Source: Sinorhizobium sp. BG8 (GTDB lineage: Bacteria > Pseudomonadota > Alphaproteobacteria > Rhizobiales > Rhizobiaceae). From it: a stretch of DNA of 64,000 bases. Location of the stretch: contig NZ_CP044011.1 in the NCBI RefSeq assembly GCF_016864555.1, positions 2,251,501 through 2,315,500 of the forward strand. The letters are read 5' to 3'. Below, piece by piece: positions 1 to 10,189 of this stretch (positions within the stretch are counted from its first letter, which is position 1; the number at the start of each line of letters is the position of its first letter). The notes under the pieces are model-generated. The model saw only the letters and a program-made list of their open reading frames with translations. It ran no database searches and was not told where the DNA came from. Position numbers and translations under genes: made by a program.

Positions 1-483
1 AATGGACCGGCGACTGGCCGGGCCGAAGAGCGGCCGATCCGCCAAGGCGGAACGGCTCTCTGAAAGCCCGCCTTTCGTGGCGCCGCGGCGACCGTGCCAA
101 GGTCCCGCCGCGAGTGCCACCCTGGAAAGGTGCCGTCATCCGCGCAGAGGAACCGGAGTTGCGGGCACAAACCGCCGAACGGGGCGCCGCAAGGTGCCAT
201 ATGTTTCATTTCACGAGGCAGCTTCCGGCGCCCCGTCCGAACCCTTCTGCAAACCCACGGCGGCAAATCGCGCGTGGATATCCGTGCTTCCCGATTCTTC
301 GAGCCTTTGCAGAGGTACCGGGCAGGCCGCGACGCCTCGGGGCGGGCTTCCGGGCAAAGCACGCTCCGCCATTCAGCGTCGAAGCCTTGACAAATCGGAG
401 CTGTCATGCGCTTTTCCGCCCGAATTTCGAGAAGCGGTCGCTCGGCGCTCCGGCGCGGCCCGTCAGCATTCCAGGATAAGACA
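1..483. other. Non-coding stretch upstream of aspS
   Basis: I see no convincing gene here; the open frames lack family features and overlap one another. Near the left edge CCGATCCGCC and GGCGGAACGG (about 37-60) could form an imperfect hairpin without a T-run. A CTTGAC -35-like hexamer sits at 386-391, but the sequence 17 bases downstream (CGCTTT) is a poor -10. The aspS promoter is probably in this stretch but cannot be fixed by eye. Confidence 0.5.
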
Positions 484-2274
484 ATGCACCGTTACCGCAG
501 CCATTCCTGCGCCGCACTCCGCAAGTCCGACGTCGGCTCGACCGCCCGGCTTTCCGGCTGGGTCCACCGCGTTCGCGACCATGGCGGCGTGCTCTTCATC
601 GACCTGCGCGACCACTACGGCATCACCCAGGTCGTCGCCGATCCGGACAGCCCCGCCTTCAAGACCGCCGAGGCGGTCCGCGGCGAGTGGGTCATCCGCA
701 TCGACGGCCTGGTGAAGGCGCGCACCGACGACACGATCAACAAGAACATGCCGACCGGCGAGATCGAGCTCTACGCGCAGGAGATCGAAGTTCTCTCTGC
801 TGCGAAGGAGCTTCCGCTGCCGGTCTTCGGCGAGCCGGACTATCCGGAAGACGTGCGCCTGAAGTATCGCTTCCTGGATCTGCGCCGCGAGACGCTGCAC
901 AAGAACATCGTCAAGCGCACCCAGATCATCGCCGCCATGCGTCGCCGCATGACCGATGTCGGCTTCACCGAATACTCGACGCCGATCCTGACGGCTTCCT
1001 CGCCGGAAGGCGCGCGCGACTTCCTCGTGCCGAGCCGCATCCACGAGGGCACCTTCTACGCGCTGCCTCAGGCGCCGCAGCAGTACAAGCAGCTCCTGAT
1101 GGTTGCCGGCTTCGACCGCTACTTCCAGATCGCTCCCTGCTTCCGGGACGAGGACCCGCGCGCCGACCGCCTTCCGGGCGAATTCTACCAGCTCGACCTC
1201 GAGATGAGCTTCGTCGAGCAGGAAGACGTCTGGAACACGATGGAGCCGGTCATCCGCGGCATCTTCGAGGAGTTTGCAAACGGCAAGCCCGTCACGCAGA
1301 CGTTCCGTCGCATCGCCTATGACGACGCGATCCGCACCTACGGCTCCGACAAGCCGGACCTGCGCAACCCGATCGAGATGCAGGCGGTCACCGACCATTT
1401 CGCCGGTTCCGGCTTCAAGGTCTTCGCCAACATGATCGCCTCCAACCCGAAGGTCGAGGTCTGGGCAATCCCGGCCAGGACCGGTGGTTCGCGCGCCTTC
1501 TGCGACCGCATGAACGCCTGGGCCCAGAGCCAGGGCCAGCCCGGTCTCGGCTACATCTTCTGGCGCAAGGAAGGTGACAAGCTCGAGGGCGCAGGCCCGC
1601 TCGCCAAGAACATCGGCGAGGAGCGCACCGATGCGATCCGCGTCCAGCTCGGCCTCGAAGACGGCGACGCCTGCTTCTTCGTCGCCGGTGACCCGGCCAA
1701 GTTCTACAAGTTCGCAGGTGAAGCCCGCACCAGGGCCGGCGAGGAACTGAACCTCGTCGACCGCGATCGCTTCGAACTCTGCTGGATCGTCGATTTCCCG
1801 TTCTTCGAATGGAACGAGGACGAGAAGAAGGTCGACTTCGCCCACAATCCCTTCTCCATGCCGCAGGGCGGCCTCGAGGCGCTCGAAAACCAGGATCCGC
1901 TGTCGATCAAGGCCTACCAGTACGACATGGTCTGCAACGGCTTCGAAATCGCGTCGGGCTCGATCCGGAACCAGTCGCCGGAACTGATGGTCAAGGCCTT
2001 CGAGAAGGTGGGCCTGAGCCAGGCGGACGTGGAAGAGCGCTTCGGCGGCCTCTACCGCGCCTTCCAGTACGGTGCACCGCCGCACGGCGGCATGGCGGCC
2101 GGCATCGACCGCGTGGTCATGCTGCTCGTCGGCGCGAAGAACCTGCGCGAGATCTCGCTGTTCCCGATGAACCAGCAGGCGCAGGACCTGCTGATGGGCG
2201 CGCCTTCGCCTGCAACGCCGGCGCAGCTTCGTGAGCTTGCGCTGCGCGTCATTCCGCAGCCGAAGAAGGATTGA
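484..2274 (+). CDS. aspS: Aspartyl-tRNA synthetase
   Basis: Charges tRNA-Asp with aspartate in the cytoplasm. The 596-residue product has the bacterial layout: an N-terminal anticodon-binding OB fold (about residues 1-110), a class II catalytic core with motif 2 [10 protein letters not shown], an inserted GAD domain in the middle, and motif 3 [14 protein letters not shown] near the C terminus. The frame is open from 406, but ATG 484 gives the usual bacterial length and an N terminus beginning MHRYRSH, so the 26 residues upstream were left out. The following membrane-protein gene starts a few bases after the stop, so the two are probably co-transcribed. Whether the enzyme is discriminating or also charges tRNA-Asn cannot be told by eye. 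Confidence 0.97.
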   Translation: MHRYRSHSCAALRKSDVGSTARLSGWVHRVRDHGGVLFIDLRDHYGITQVVADPDSPAFKTAEAVRGEWVIRIDGLVKARTDDTINKNMPTGEIELYAQEIEVLSAAKELPLPVFGEPDYPEDVRLKYRFLDLRRETLHKNIVKRTQIIAAMRRRMTDVGFTEYSTPILTASSPEGARDFLVPSRIHEGTFYALPQAPQQYKQLLMVAGFDRYFQIAPCFRDEDPRADRLPGEFYQLDLEMSFVEQEDVWNTMEPVIRGIFEEFANGKPVTQTFRRIAYDDAIRTYGSDKPDLRNPIEMQAVTDHFAGSGFKVFANMIASNPKVEVWAIPARTGGSRAFCDRMNAWAQSQGQPGLGYIFWRKEGDKLEGAGPLAKNIGEERTDAIRVQLGLEDGDACFFVAGDPAKFYKFAGEARTRAGEELNLVDRDRFELCWIVDFPFFEWNEDEKKVDFAHNPFSMPQGGLEALENQDPLSIKAYQYDMVCNGFEIASGSIRNQSPELMVKAFEKVGLSQADVEERFGGLYRAFQYGAPPHGGMAAGIDRVVMLLVGAKNLREISLFPMNQQAQDLLMGAPSPATPAQLRELALRVIPQPKKD

Positions 2275-2279
2275 GTGCA

Positions 2280-2756
2280 ATGCTGGAGGTGCTGTTCGAA
2301 CGTGGTCGAGCAGCATTTTCCCGCGCTCTGGCGGCGGCGCTCTCCGCCGCCCTCGCATACTGGCTGGCCCATCTGCTGTTTGGCCAGCCACAGCCGATCT
2401 TCGCCGCGATAAGCGCGTTGATCTGTCTCGCCCCCGGCATCGCGAATCATCTGCGGCAGGGCGCGAGCCTCCTCCTCGGCGTGACGATCGGCATTCTCGT
2501 CGGCGAGGTGGCCTTCCTCATTCCCTATGACATGGGCGAAATACGCCTGGCCTGCGCCACTTTTCTCGCGATGATGATTGCGTCCCTGTTCGGGCTCGCG
2601 GCCGTGGTGCCAATCCAGGCCGGCGCATCGGCCATGCTGGTCCTCTTGCTCGGACCCCAGACCGCCGGGCTCGTCCGGTTCCTCGACGTCATCGTCGGGG
2701 TTGCCATCGGTGTCGTCGTGGCGGTCGTTTTCTTCCGGTCGAAGCCTGCCTCTTAA
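2280..2756 (+). CDS. FUSC/aromatic-acid-exporter-like small membrane protein
   Basis: The 158-residue integral membrane protein has about four hydrophobic segments after a short amphipathic N terminus. The PIFAAISALICLAPG stretch and the overall pattern resemble the N-terminal membrane half of FUSC/ArAE (DUF939-like) proteins, which are tied to export of aromatic or other toxic compounds. The soluble half found in full-length exporters is absent, so transport activity is uncertain. ATG 2280 was chosen because AAGGA lies nine bases upstream. A TTG at 2271 overlapping the aspS stop is the alternative. Tight spacing suggests an aspS operon. No substrate can be inferred. Confidence 0.7.
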   Translation: MLEVLFERGRAAFSRALAAALSAALAYWLAHLLFGQPQPIFAAISALICLAPGIANHLRQGASLLLGVTIGILVGEVAFLIPYDMGEIRLACATFLAMMIASLFGLAAVVPIQAGASAMLVLLLGPQTAGLVRFLDVIVGVAIGVVVAVVFFRSKPAS

Positions 2757-2777
2757 AGCAGCCTTCCTAGGCGAAGA

Positions 2778-2801
2778 CCCCGGGCGAAGCCGGGGCCTTC
2801 C
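2778..2801. terminator. Hairpin between converging genes
   Basis: CCCCGG (2778-2783) pairs with CCGGGG (2790-2795) around a GCGAAG loop and is followed by a T-containing tail. It lies between the converging small membrane protein and the periplasmic protein, so it may serve both. The T-run is weak. Confidence 0.5.
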
Positions 2802-2817
2802 GTTTGCGGCCGAAGGC

Positions 2818-4005
2818 CTACTCGTTGGCGGTTACCGTCACGCCCAGCACCTGCGGAATGGTGTTCGGCGCACCCATGGCGGCACCCATGATCATCGGGA
2901 AGGGGACCGGCTTCTCCGGCTCCGCGGTGATCGTCAGGTTCTTCGGGTCGTCGAGGTAGGTGGTCAGCGCCTGCGAGACCTGGTTCTGCAGTTCGGGCAT
3001 GTTGAGCTGGGCCATCATGAGCGGCACGAGACCCTTCAGCGACTGCGCCATCTGATCTCCGCTGACGCCCTGTTCGGCACCGGCGATCTCGAGCAGCTTC
3101 TTGGTGAGCGATGCATCCTCGAAGCTGATGGAGGCGTTGTTGAAGGTCAGCTGCTGGACCAGTCCCATCATGGACATGCCGAGGGCGGCGTTTGCCTCCT
3201 CCTTGTTGGGATTGTCCTGCGAGGCCTTCATCGCGTCCTGCATGCCCTTGATGAAATCGGGCGTATAGCCGGAGAGGCCAAGGGAGAGATTGAGACGCCC
3301 GAGGTTGGCGAAGTCGAAGGCATACTCGTCGAGCGTCACCTTGCCGCTTGCCAGTTCCCAGCTGCCCTTGACGGTCACTTCGCCCTTGAGCGACTGGATG
3401 CCGAGCTTCTGGATCGTGTCCTTCGCCTTCGGATCCTCGACCTGGCTCAGATCGGCATTGATGTCGGAAACCGTCGCGTCGAACTCGATGCCGGCGTCGT
3501 TGTCCATCGGCGTGACGTTCGCTTCGATGCCGGAGAGCGAGAAGACCTGCTTGCCCTTCTCGGACAGGGTGACGGAGCCGGCGCTTGCGGACTCGTACAT
3601 CAGAAGCGAGTCGAGCGTGTTGTCAGGCTCACCGGCCGGAATGGCAACGCCGGTCAGCTGCAGATCGTTGGCGACGATCGTCGTGTCGTTTTCCGTCTGG
3701 TTGATGTCCGGAAACGCAACCGTGTCGATCGTGTAGCCGCCCTCGCCATCTTCCTTGACACCGTCGAGCGTCACGTCGCCGATCTGTGCCGTCTTGCCGT
3801 CGCTCGACTTGACGTTTACGCCCTTGAGCGTGATCGTCGATCCTGCCACGTCGGCGTTGGCATAACCGACCGTGAAGCCGCTGGCGGCATAGCTCGCGTT
3901 CAGTTTGCTGACGAGGTCCGCGCCGTCGAGTGCGAAAGCCGGACCTGACAGCAGAACGAGCGAGGCACTCGCCAGCAGAGGGCGGAAGGTACGATTTCGA
4001 AGCAT
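2818..4005 (-). CDS. Conserved periplasmic protein of unknown function
   Basis: The 395-residue protein starts with a clear Sec signal peptide (LLASASLVLLSGPAFA, cleavage near residue 25). The rest is rich in short beta-like repeats such as GSTITLKGVNV and GSWELASGKVTLDEY, giving a DUF945/AsmA-like impression of stacked beta strands. No catalytic motif is visible. Similar exported hypotheticals are common in rhizobia. It is convergent with the aspS unit and divergent from parC, so it appears to be a single-gene unit. A role at the envelope is inferred from export only. Confidence 0.75.
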   Translation of the reverse strand: MLRNRTFRPLLASASLVLLSGPAFALDGADLVSKLNASYAASGFTVGYANADVAGSTITLKGVNVKSSDGKTAQIGDVTLDGVKEDGEGGYTIDTVAFPDINQTENDTTIVANDLQLTGVAIPAGEPDNTLDSLLMYESASAGSVTLSEKGKQVFSLSGIEANVTPMDNDAGIEFDATVSDINADLSQVEDPKAKDTIQKLGIQSLKGEVTVKGSWELASGKVTLDEYAFDFANLGRLNLSLGLSGYTPDFIKGMQDAMKASQDNPNKEEANAALGMSMMGLVQQLTFNNASISFEDASLTKKLLEIAGAEQGVSGDQMAQSLKGLVPLMMAQLNMPELQNQVSQALTTYLDDPKNLTITAEPEKPVPFPMIMGAAMGAPNTIPQVLGVTVTANE

Positions 4006-4215
4006 TTGGGGTCTCTCTTTCCTGGAAATCGGATGGCGGTATGTCCGCCCCGCCTCATATACGGAATTCCTTGCGAATATATTCTCGCCCGCACAGCAGT
4101 CTCAGACAAATGTGGCGATATTTCCGGGCTTTCGAATGGCTGTCGCGGGAAGCTATCCACAGCCGAATCGCCCGGTTTCCTTGCCGCGAATCGGACTAGG
4201 AGCTAGTCAAGTCCC

Positions 4216-6468
4216 ATGGGACAAAACACTTTGCCGCCGGATGGCGGAGACGACCACATCCTGCCAGTCGATCTGAAGGCGGCGCTCGAAGAGCGCTACC
4301 TCGCATACGCGCTTTCGACCATCATGCACCGCGCTCTGCCGGACGTTCGCGACGGCCTGAAGCCGGTGCATCGCCGCATCGTCTACGCGATGAGCGAGAT
4401 GGGCCTGCGCTCGAACACGGCGTTCCGCAAGTCCGCCAAGATCGTCGGCGAGGTGATGGGTAACTTCCACCCGCACGGCGACCAGTCGATCTACGACGCG
4501 CTGGTGCGCCTGGCACAGGACTTCTCCGTCCGCTATCCGCTCGTCAACGGGCAGGGGAACTTCGGCAACATCGATGGCGATAGCGCAGCCGCCATGCGCT
4601 ACACCGAATCCAAGATGACGCCGGTCGCCGAGCTCCTGCTCGAAGGGACGGACGAGGACGCGGTCGACTTCCGCGATACCTACGACGAATCGAATTCCGA
4701 GCCGACCGTTCTTCCGGGCGCCTTCCCGAACCTGCTGGCAAACGGCTCCTCCGGCATCGCCGTCGGCATGGCGACCTCGATCCCGCCGCACAATGCGCAC
4801 GAGCTCTGCGACGCGGCGCTGCATCTCATCCGCCATCCGGATGCGACGGTCGAGAAGCTCGTCGAGTTCGTTCCGGGTCCGGATTTCCCGACGGGCGGCA
4901 TCATCATCGACGGCCGCGAGAGCATCATCGAGAGTTACAAGACGGGCCGCGGAGGTTTCCGGGTCCGCGCCAAGTGGGAGACCGAAGATCTCGGGCGCGG
5001 CGGTTATCAGATCGTGGTCACCGAGATCCCGTTCCAGGTGCAGAAGTCGCGGCTGATCGAGAAGATCGCCGAGTTGCTGATCGCGCGTAAGCTGCCGTTG
5101 CTCGAGGATATCCGCGACGAGTCGGCGGAAGACGTGCGTGTGGTGCTGGTGCCCAAGAGCCGTTCGGTCGATCCGACGATCCTCATGGAGTCGATGTTCA
5201 AGTTGACCGAACTGGAAAGCCGGTTCCCGCTCAACATGAACGTGCTCTCGATGGGCCGCATTCCGCGGGTCATGGCGCTGAACGAGGTTCTGAAGGAGTG
5301 GCTGGATCACCGCCGCGACGTTCTGATCCGGCGTTCGCGCTTCCGTCTCGCGGCGATCGAAAGGCGGCTGGAGATCCTCGGCGGCCTGCTGATCGCCTAT
5401 CTGAACATCGACGAGGTCATCCGCATCATCCGCGAGGAGGATGAGCCGAAGCCGGTGATGATCGAGCGCTTCAGCCTGACGGACATTCAGGCCGAGGCGA
5501 TCCTCAATATGCGGCTGCGCTCTTTGCGCAAGCTCGAGGAGTTCGAGATCCGCAAGGAATTCGATGCCCTCACGCAGGAGAAGGCGGACATCGAGGCGCT
5601 GCTTGCGTCCGATGACAAGCAGTGGCAGACCGTCGCCTGGGAAATCGGCGAGGTGAAGAAGAAGTTCGCCAAGGCAACCGAACTCGGCCGCCGCCGCACG
5701 CAGTTCGCCGAAGCGCCGCAGGCCGACGAGGAGGCCATCCAGCAGGCCATGATCGAGAAGGAGCCGATCACGGTCGTCGTCTCCGAGAAGGGCTGGATCC
5801 GGGCGCTCAAGGGGCACATGTCCGATACGTCCAGCCTGCAGTTCAAGGAGGGCGATGCGCTGAAGGTCGCCTTCACGGCGCAGACGACCGACAAGATCCT
5901 GCTGGTGACCACGGGCGGAAAGGCCTACACGCTGGGCGGCGACAAGCTGCCGGGCGGTCGAGGTCACGGCGAGCCGCTGCGCATCATCGTGGACATGGAA
6001 AACGACCAGGACGTCCTTACCGCCTTCGTGCACGACCCGTCGGCAAAGGTCGTCATCGCCTCGCGCCAGGGCAATGGCTTTGTCATCGCCGAAACCGAGA
6101 TGATCGCCAACACCCGCAAGGGCAGGCAGATCATGAACGTGTCCATGCCGGATGAAACCGCGCTGGTCGTGCCGGTGCGCGGGGACCACGTCGCCGTCGT
6201 CGGCGAGAACCGCAAGATGCTGATCTTCCCGCTGCACCAGCTGCCGGAAATGACGCGCGGCAAGGGCGTGCGCCTGCAGCGCTACAAGGACGGCGGCGTC
6301 TCCGACATCCGCTGCTTCGCAATGGCCGACGGCTTGAGCTGGGACGACAGCGCCGGGCGCAATTTCGTGCGCAGCAAGGAAGAACTGGCAGAGTGGATAG
6401 CCGACCGCGCCAGCGCCGGACGCACCGTTCCCAAGGGCTTCCCGAGGAGCGGAAAGTTCAGCGGATAG
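4216..6468 (+). CDS. parC: DNA topoisomerase IV subunit A
   Basis: Subunit A of topoisomerase IV decatenates daughter chromosomes. The 750-residue product starts with the GyrA/ParC breakage-reunion domain: the [10 protein letters not shown] motif is at about residues 46-55 and the catalytic tyrosine is in AAMRYTES (Tyr129). Beta-propeller-like repeats follow from about residue 510. The N-terminal [26 protein letters not shown] and overall length favour ParC over GyrA (no GyrA box was seen). In the quinolone-determining segment the residue aligned with E. coli ParC Ser80 is Gln90 and the Glu84 equivalent is Asp94. It is transcribed alone, facing away from the periplasmic-protein gene. Confidence 0.95.
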   Translation: MGQNTLPPDGGDDHILPVDLKAALEERYLAYALSTIMHRALPDVRDGLKPVHRRIVYAMSEMGLRSNTAFRKSAKIVGEVMGNFHPHGDQSIYDALVRLAQDFSVRYPLVNGQGNFGNIDGDSAAAMRYTESKMTPVAELLLEGTDEDAVDFRDTYDESNSEPTVLPGAFPNLLANGSSGIAVGMATSIPPHNAHELCDAALHLIRHPDATVEKLVEFVPGPDFPTGGIIIDGRESIIESYKTGRGGFRVRAKWETEDLGRGGYQIVVTEIPFQVQKSRLIEKIAELLIARKLPLLEDIRDESAEDVRVVLVPKSRSVDPTILMESMFKLTELESRFPLNMNVLSMGRIPRVMALNEVLKEWLDHRRDVLIRRSRFRLAAIERRLEILGGLLIAYLNIDEVIRIIREEDEPKPVMIERFSLTDIQAEAILNMRLRSLRKLEEFEIRKEFDALTQEKADIEALLASDDKQWQTVAWEIGEVKKKFAKATELGRRRTQFAEAPQADEEAIQQAMIEKEPITVVVSEKGWIRALKGHMSDTSSLQFKEGDALKVAFTAQTTDKILLVTTGGKAYTLGGDKLPGGRGHGEPLRIIVDMENDQDVLTAFVHDPSAKVVIASRQGNGFVIAETEMIANTRKGRQIMNVSMPDETALVVPVRGDHVAVVGENRKMLIFPLHQLPEMTRGKGVRLQRYKDGGVSDIRCFAMADGLSWDDSAGRNFVRSKEELAEWIADRASAGRTVPKGFPRSGKFSG

Positions 6469-6535
6469 CGCGGTATGCCCGTTCGGTCCTGTCCGACAAG
6501 GGCGAGGATGAACACGTCAGGCACTGACGCCGCGG

Positions 6536-7453
6536 TCAACCGGTAAACGGGAACTCCGCGGCGGCATCCGCCGCACGAACCGCCTTCGATTTGCTCCGCA
6601 TCTGCCACAGCGAATGGGCAAGGAGCGCCGCGATCAGAATTGAGCCGCCGACAACCGTCTGGCTCGAAGGTGTCTCCGCGAAGATGATCCAGACCCAGAT
6701 GGGTGCCAGCACCGTTTCAAGCAGATAGAACATGCCGACTTCCGGCGCCGAAAGGTAGCGAGGACCGGTGGCGAGGCAGAAGAAGGCCAGCGGGATCATC
6801 ACCAGCCCGTTGAAGAGAATGAAACCCGGCCTTGCGATCTCGAGGCCGCCCGCAGGAATGAGAAGCAGTGCGATCGTGCCGGGGAAAATCGCCGTCACGA
6901 GGGGCACCAGTCCCATCGCATGACCGCTCCTGCGGCTTATCGTGATTGCGGAGGCGAGGAGCAGGGCCGATGAGGCCGCCATGAGGTCGCCGAATATATT
7001 GCCGCTCGCAAATCCGTCGTGAACGATCAGGGCGACGCCCGCGACCATCGCGCCCATCGTGAGCAGGGTGGCATTGGACGGTCGTTCTCCCAGGAAGATC
7101 CACGAGAGAATCGCGGCGAACATCGACGTGAAAGCCAGGATGAACACGACATTCGCCGTCGACGTGTTGAAGACGGCGAGCACGAAGGTGAGCGAGTTGA
7201 TGCCGTAGAGAATGCCGGCCACAAGTCCGATACGCCCGGGAACGAGCGGGATAGGTCGCCTCACTGCGAAACGGAGAAATGTCCAGACCGCCAGCGCGAC
7301 CAGGAACGTGGCAAAGCTTCTGGCTGCAAGGATTGACCAGACATCGCCGTTCGACGAGCGAATCAACGGAATGTCGAAGGAGAGAGCGAGGCCGCCGATG
7401 GCCGTAATCAGGAGGCCCTTGCGGTGAAGGGCAGGATCGGTGAGCGTGGACAA
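6536..7453 (-). CDS. EamA/DMT-family transporter
   Basis: The 305-residue protein has about ten hydrophobic helices in two EamA repeats, as expected for drug/metabolite transporters of the inner membrane. The first half carries GGLALSFDIPLIR and the second half a typical ATGPRYLSAPEVGMFYLLET stretch near the repeat junction. The start is a TTG with a GGAA-type site upstream. No ATG lies nearby, so the start is moderately uncertain. It lies 44 bases downstream of bpt on the same strand and may be the last gene of the hemB-RDD-bpt direction. The substrate cannot be deduced. Confidence 0.85.
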   Translation of the reverse strand: MSTLTDPALHRKGLLITAIGGLALSFDIPLIRSSNGDVWSILAARSFATFLVALAVWTFLRFAVRRPIPLVPGRIGLVAGILYGINSLTFVLAVFNTSTANVVFILAFTSMFAAILSWIFLGERPSNATLLTMGAMVAGVALIVHDGFASGNIFGDLMAASSALLLASAITISRRSGHAMGLVPLVTAIFPGTIALLLIPAGGLEIARPGFILFNGLVMIPLAFFCLATGPRYLSAPEVGMFYLLETVLAPIWVWIIFAETPSSQTVVGGSILIAALLAHSLWQMRSKSKAVRAADAAAEFPFTG

Positions 7454-7497
7454 GAGAAGTTCCAGGTTCGGGCGAGGGGCTTCCCAAGCTCAATCGC

Positions 7498-8259
7498 TCA
7501 GGATGTTTCCTCGCCGTTATAGCGCTCCCAACCGCGCGCCATAAGGTGCTCCTGCGGCAAAAATCGTTTCTTATAGTCCATCTTCCGCGAACCCTTCACC
7601 CAGTAGCCGAGATAGACGTGCGGCAGCCCGAGCGCCCGGGCCCGGCGGATGTGGTCGAGAATCATGAAGGTACCGAGCGAGCGGTCGACGAGTTCGGGAT
7701 TGTAGAAGGAGTAAACCATCGACAGTCCATCATTCATCCGGTCGGTAAGGGCTACGGCTACGAGCTCCCCGCGTGGTTTCTCGTCGATCCCCGCGCCCTC
7801 CTGGCGGACCCTGTACTCGATGATCTTCGTATGAACATGGGTATCCTCGACCATCATCGCATAGTCGAGCACGGACATGTCGGACATGCCACCTTTCTGG
7901 TGGCGGGCATCCAGATAGTGGCGGAAGAGGGAGTACTGTTCGCTCGACGGCTCGGCAGGATACTCGTGCGCAATCAGGTCGGCATTGCCGGCGGTGACGC
8001 GCCGCATGGACCGCGTCGGTTTGAATTCGTTCGCGAGAATGCGCACCGAGATGCAGGCCCGGCAGGTTTCGCAGGCGGGCCGATAGGCGATGTTCTGCGA
8101 TCGGCGGAAGCCACCCTGGGTCAGGAGGTCGTTAAGTTCCGGCGCACGCTCCCCGACGAGGTGGGTGAAGACCTTTCGTTCCATCTCATGCGGCAGATAG
8201 GGACAGGCCGCGGGTGCGGTGAGATAGAATTGGGGTGAAGGTGCAGCCTGCGTATTCAT
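7498..8259 (-). CDS. bpt: Aspartate/glutamate leucyltransferase (N-end rule)
   Basis: Transfers leucine from Leu-tRNA to N-terminal Asp or Glu, marking proteins for ClpS/ClpAP degradation. The 253-residue protein has the ATE N-terminal cysteine cluster ([16 protein letters not shown], about residues 58-73) and the C-terminal acyltransferase part with [19 protein letters not shown] and [18 protein letters not shown]. Its size matches bacterial Bpt rather than the larger eukaryotic Ate1. It follows hemB and the RDD gene on the same strand, an arrangement common in rhizobia, though 234 bases separate it from the RDD gene. Older annotations call this family arginyltransferase. Confidence 0.93.
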   Translation of the reverse strand: MNTQAAPSPQFYLTAPAACPYLPHEMERKVFTHLVGERAPELNDLLTQGGFRRSQNIAYRPACETCRACISVRILANEFKPTRSMRRVTAGNADLIAHEYPAEPSSEQYSLFRHYLDARHQKGGMSDMSVLDYAMMVEDTHVHTKIIEYRVRQEGAGIDEKPRGELVAVALTDRMNDGLSMVYSFYNPELVDRSLGTFMILDHIRRARALGLPHVYLGYWVKGSRKMDYKKRFLPQEHLMARGWERYNGEETS

Positions 8260-8493
8260 CTGCCGCGGGGCGACTCCGTCGTTTACTTCGCGTTACCAAT
8301 AGCATTGGCGCAAGCGGGAAAAAGGTCAACAGTCCCGCATGCGACAATCGCAACTTGCCCTTAATATCCGTTCTGGCGACCCGATAAGGTCCAAAGCGTT
8401 TCGCGATCTCTGGGAGTCGCCGTCCCGCTTTGACTACCGATTCCTGCTGACATCCGTGTTCCGGAACCGGTGACCGGACCCGGCAGACACGCC

Positions 8494-8958
8494 TTAGAAA
8501 GGCGAGCGTCGCACCATGACGGTGCCGAGCAGAAGGTCGTGCAGCAGGCGGCCCCTGTCGGTGAACAGGCCGATCAGCATGACGAACGGCGTCAGCACGG
8601 CATTACCGATCCAGAAGAGCACGAGGTGGACGATCGCGGTCAGAAAATCGATCGGCCTACCATCGGTCCGGGCGAGGGCGAGCCCCATCACGTTCATGCC
8701 GACCGATGCCTGGTTCGCGCCACCCACCGTGAGGCCGAAGTAAAGCATGGCCACGATGGCGAAGAGCGCCGGGTACAGGAAGAAGCCGAGGCCGAGTGTC
8801 AGTATGCCGAGGAAGAACACGACCACGGCTGCAGGAACCCAGAGCAGCGCGATGATCGCGTAGTCGAGCAGAAATGCGAATATCCGGCGCGACAGGACGC
8901 CGCGATAGGCGCGCCAGTCGGTGCTCGGTACGCGAATCTGGTCAAGGTCTGCGTTCAT
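8494..8958 (-). CDS. RDD family membrane protein
   Basis: The 154-residue protein carries an RDD-type domain with three or four membrane segments. The hallmark is in YRGVLSRRIFAFLLDYAIIALLW, with the arginine and aspartate ahead of and within the first helix, and the later DRGRLLHDLLLGT. The start at 8958 (MNADLDQ) was chosen over 8991 because GGAG stands eight bases before this ATG. The function of the family is poorly known; transport of ions or osmolytes has been suggested for some members. It is 73 bases from hemB and probably in its operon. Confidence 0.88.
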   Translation of the reverse strand: MNADLDQIRVPSTDWRAYRGVLSRRIFAFLLDYAIIALLWVPAAVVVFFLGILTLGLGFFLYPALFAIVAMLYFGLTVGGANQASVGMNVMGLALARTDGRPIDFLTAIVHLVLFWIGNAVLTPFVMLIGLFTDRGRLLHDLLLGTVMVRRSPF

Positions 8959-9031
8959 TGCGGGTTCTCCATTTGAGTACACCGCTAGCATATGGTGTCG
9001 ATTTTTCGGAAAGCAACACAGGTCGCAGGCC

Positions 9032-10048
9032 TCAGCCCCGCGCGGCCAGCGACCGGGCCACGTCCATCGCGAAATAAGTGAGGATCCCGTCGCAGCCGGC
9101 CCGCTTGAAGGCGAGCAGGGTCTCCATCATCGCGGCATCGCCATCGATCCAGCCATTCATGGCTGCCGCCTTGATCTGCGCGTATTCGCCCGAGACCTGA
9201 TAGGCGAAGACCGGCAGGCCGAAGGCTTCCTTGATCCGCCAACAGATGTCGAGATAGGGGAGGCCCGGCTTGACCATCAGCATGTCCGCGCCTTCCTCGA
9301 CATCGAGCGCCGCGTCGCGGACCGCTTCCGTGCCGTTGGCGGGATCAATGTAGTAGGTCTTCTTGTCGCCCTTGAGCAGGCCGCCAGTCCCGATCGCATC
9401 GCGATAGGGGCCGTAGAAGGCGGATGCGAACTTGGTCGCATAGGACATGATGCCGACATCCTGGTGGCCGGCCCCGTCGAGCGCGCGCCGGATCGCGCCG
9501 ATCCGTCCGTCCATCATCTCTGACGGGGAAATGATGTCGGAACCGGCGTCCGCCTGGATGACAGCCGCCCGGGCGACCTGTTCCACCGTTTCGTCGTTGA
9601 CGATCACGCCTTCGCGCAGGATTCCGTCATGACCGTGGCTGGTGAAAGGGTCGAGCGCGACGTCGGTGATCACGCCGATCTGAGGCACGGCCTTTTTCAG
9701 CGCGCGCGTCGCCTCGTTGATGAGGTTGTCGGCGGCAAGAATGTTGGAGCCCGTCAGGTCGCGCAGCGACATGTCGATGTTCGGAAAGGTCGCGATGGAG
9801 GGAATTCCGAGATCGGCCGCTTCCTTCGCTGCCTCGACCAGCCTGTCGATGCTCATCCGGTTCACGCCCGGCATGGCCGATATGGGCTCGACCACATTGG
9901 TGCCCGGTACGATGAAGACCGGCCATATGAGATCGTCGACCGTCACGCGATTCTCCCGAACCATGCGCCGCGTCCAGTCCGCCTTGCGGTTGCGGCGCAT
10001 CCGGCGGCGCCCGGTGATCTCGTCGACGATGCTAGTCTTGCCGGTCAT
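9032..10048 (-). CDS. hemB: Delta-aminolevulinic acid dehydratase (porphobilinogen synthase)
   Basis: Condenses two 5-aminolevulinate molecules to porphobilinogen in haem biosynthesis. The 338-residue protein has both Schiff-base lysines in MSYATKFASAFYGPYRD and MLMVKPGLPYLD. The metal site reads DVALDPFTSHGHDG, with no cysteines, which marks the magnesium-dependent type rather than the zinc type. The frame is open far upstream, but ATG 10048 has AAGGA eight bases before it and the expected length. MAGKARK at 10075 lacks a ribosome site. It heads a probable hemB-RDD unit and is divergent from the DUF6163 gene. Confidence 0.96.
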   Translation of the reverse strand: MTGKTSIVDEITGRRRMRRNRKADWTRRMVRENRVTVDDLIWPVFIVPGTNVVEPISAMPGVNRMSIDRLVEAAKEAADLGIPSIATFPNIDMSLRDLTGSNILAADNLINEATRALKKAVPQIGVITDVALDPFTSHGHDGILREGVIVNDETVEQVARAAVIQADAGSDIISPSEMMDGRIGAIRRALDGAGHQDVGIMSYATKFASAFYGPYRDAIGTGGLLKGDKKTYYIDPANGTEAVRDAALDVEEGADMLMVKPGLPYLDICWRIKEAFGLPVFAYQVSGEYAQIKAAAMNGWIDGDAAMMETLLAFKRAGCDGILTYFAMDVARSLAARG

Positions 10049-10189
10049 GAGCCGTTTCCTTGCCTTTCCTGCCATTGTGCGCCTCTTATCACGCCGGTTC
10101 GTGCAATCCAAACCAGCTTTTCGGGGTGCCAATGCGGCATTTGGCCCCGGGAGAAAACTTTGCGCCTTTATGCATTCAAGTGGGCTGAT

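Noticed and set aside
463-2391. 642-codon open frame antisense to aspS
   Set aside because: High-GC shadow frame; arginine-, leucine- and valine-rich with no family motif, fully overlapping a certain gene. The same applies to the long antisense frames over parC (4207-6237), glyA (13018-14769), hppA (21744-22970), ldtP (11475-12980) and the initiating transferase gene (41905-43386).
2578-3948. 456-codon frame over the periplasmic protein
   Set aside because: It is antisense to a gene with a clear signal peptide and has no plausible start or motif.
4141-4175. DnaA box/replication origin upstream of parC
   Set aside because: A single CTATCCACA resembles a DnaA box, but there is no cluster, no AT-rich unwinding region and no origin-associated gene.
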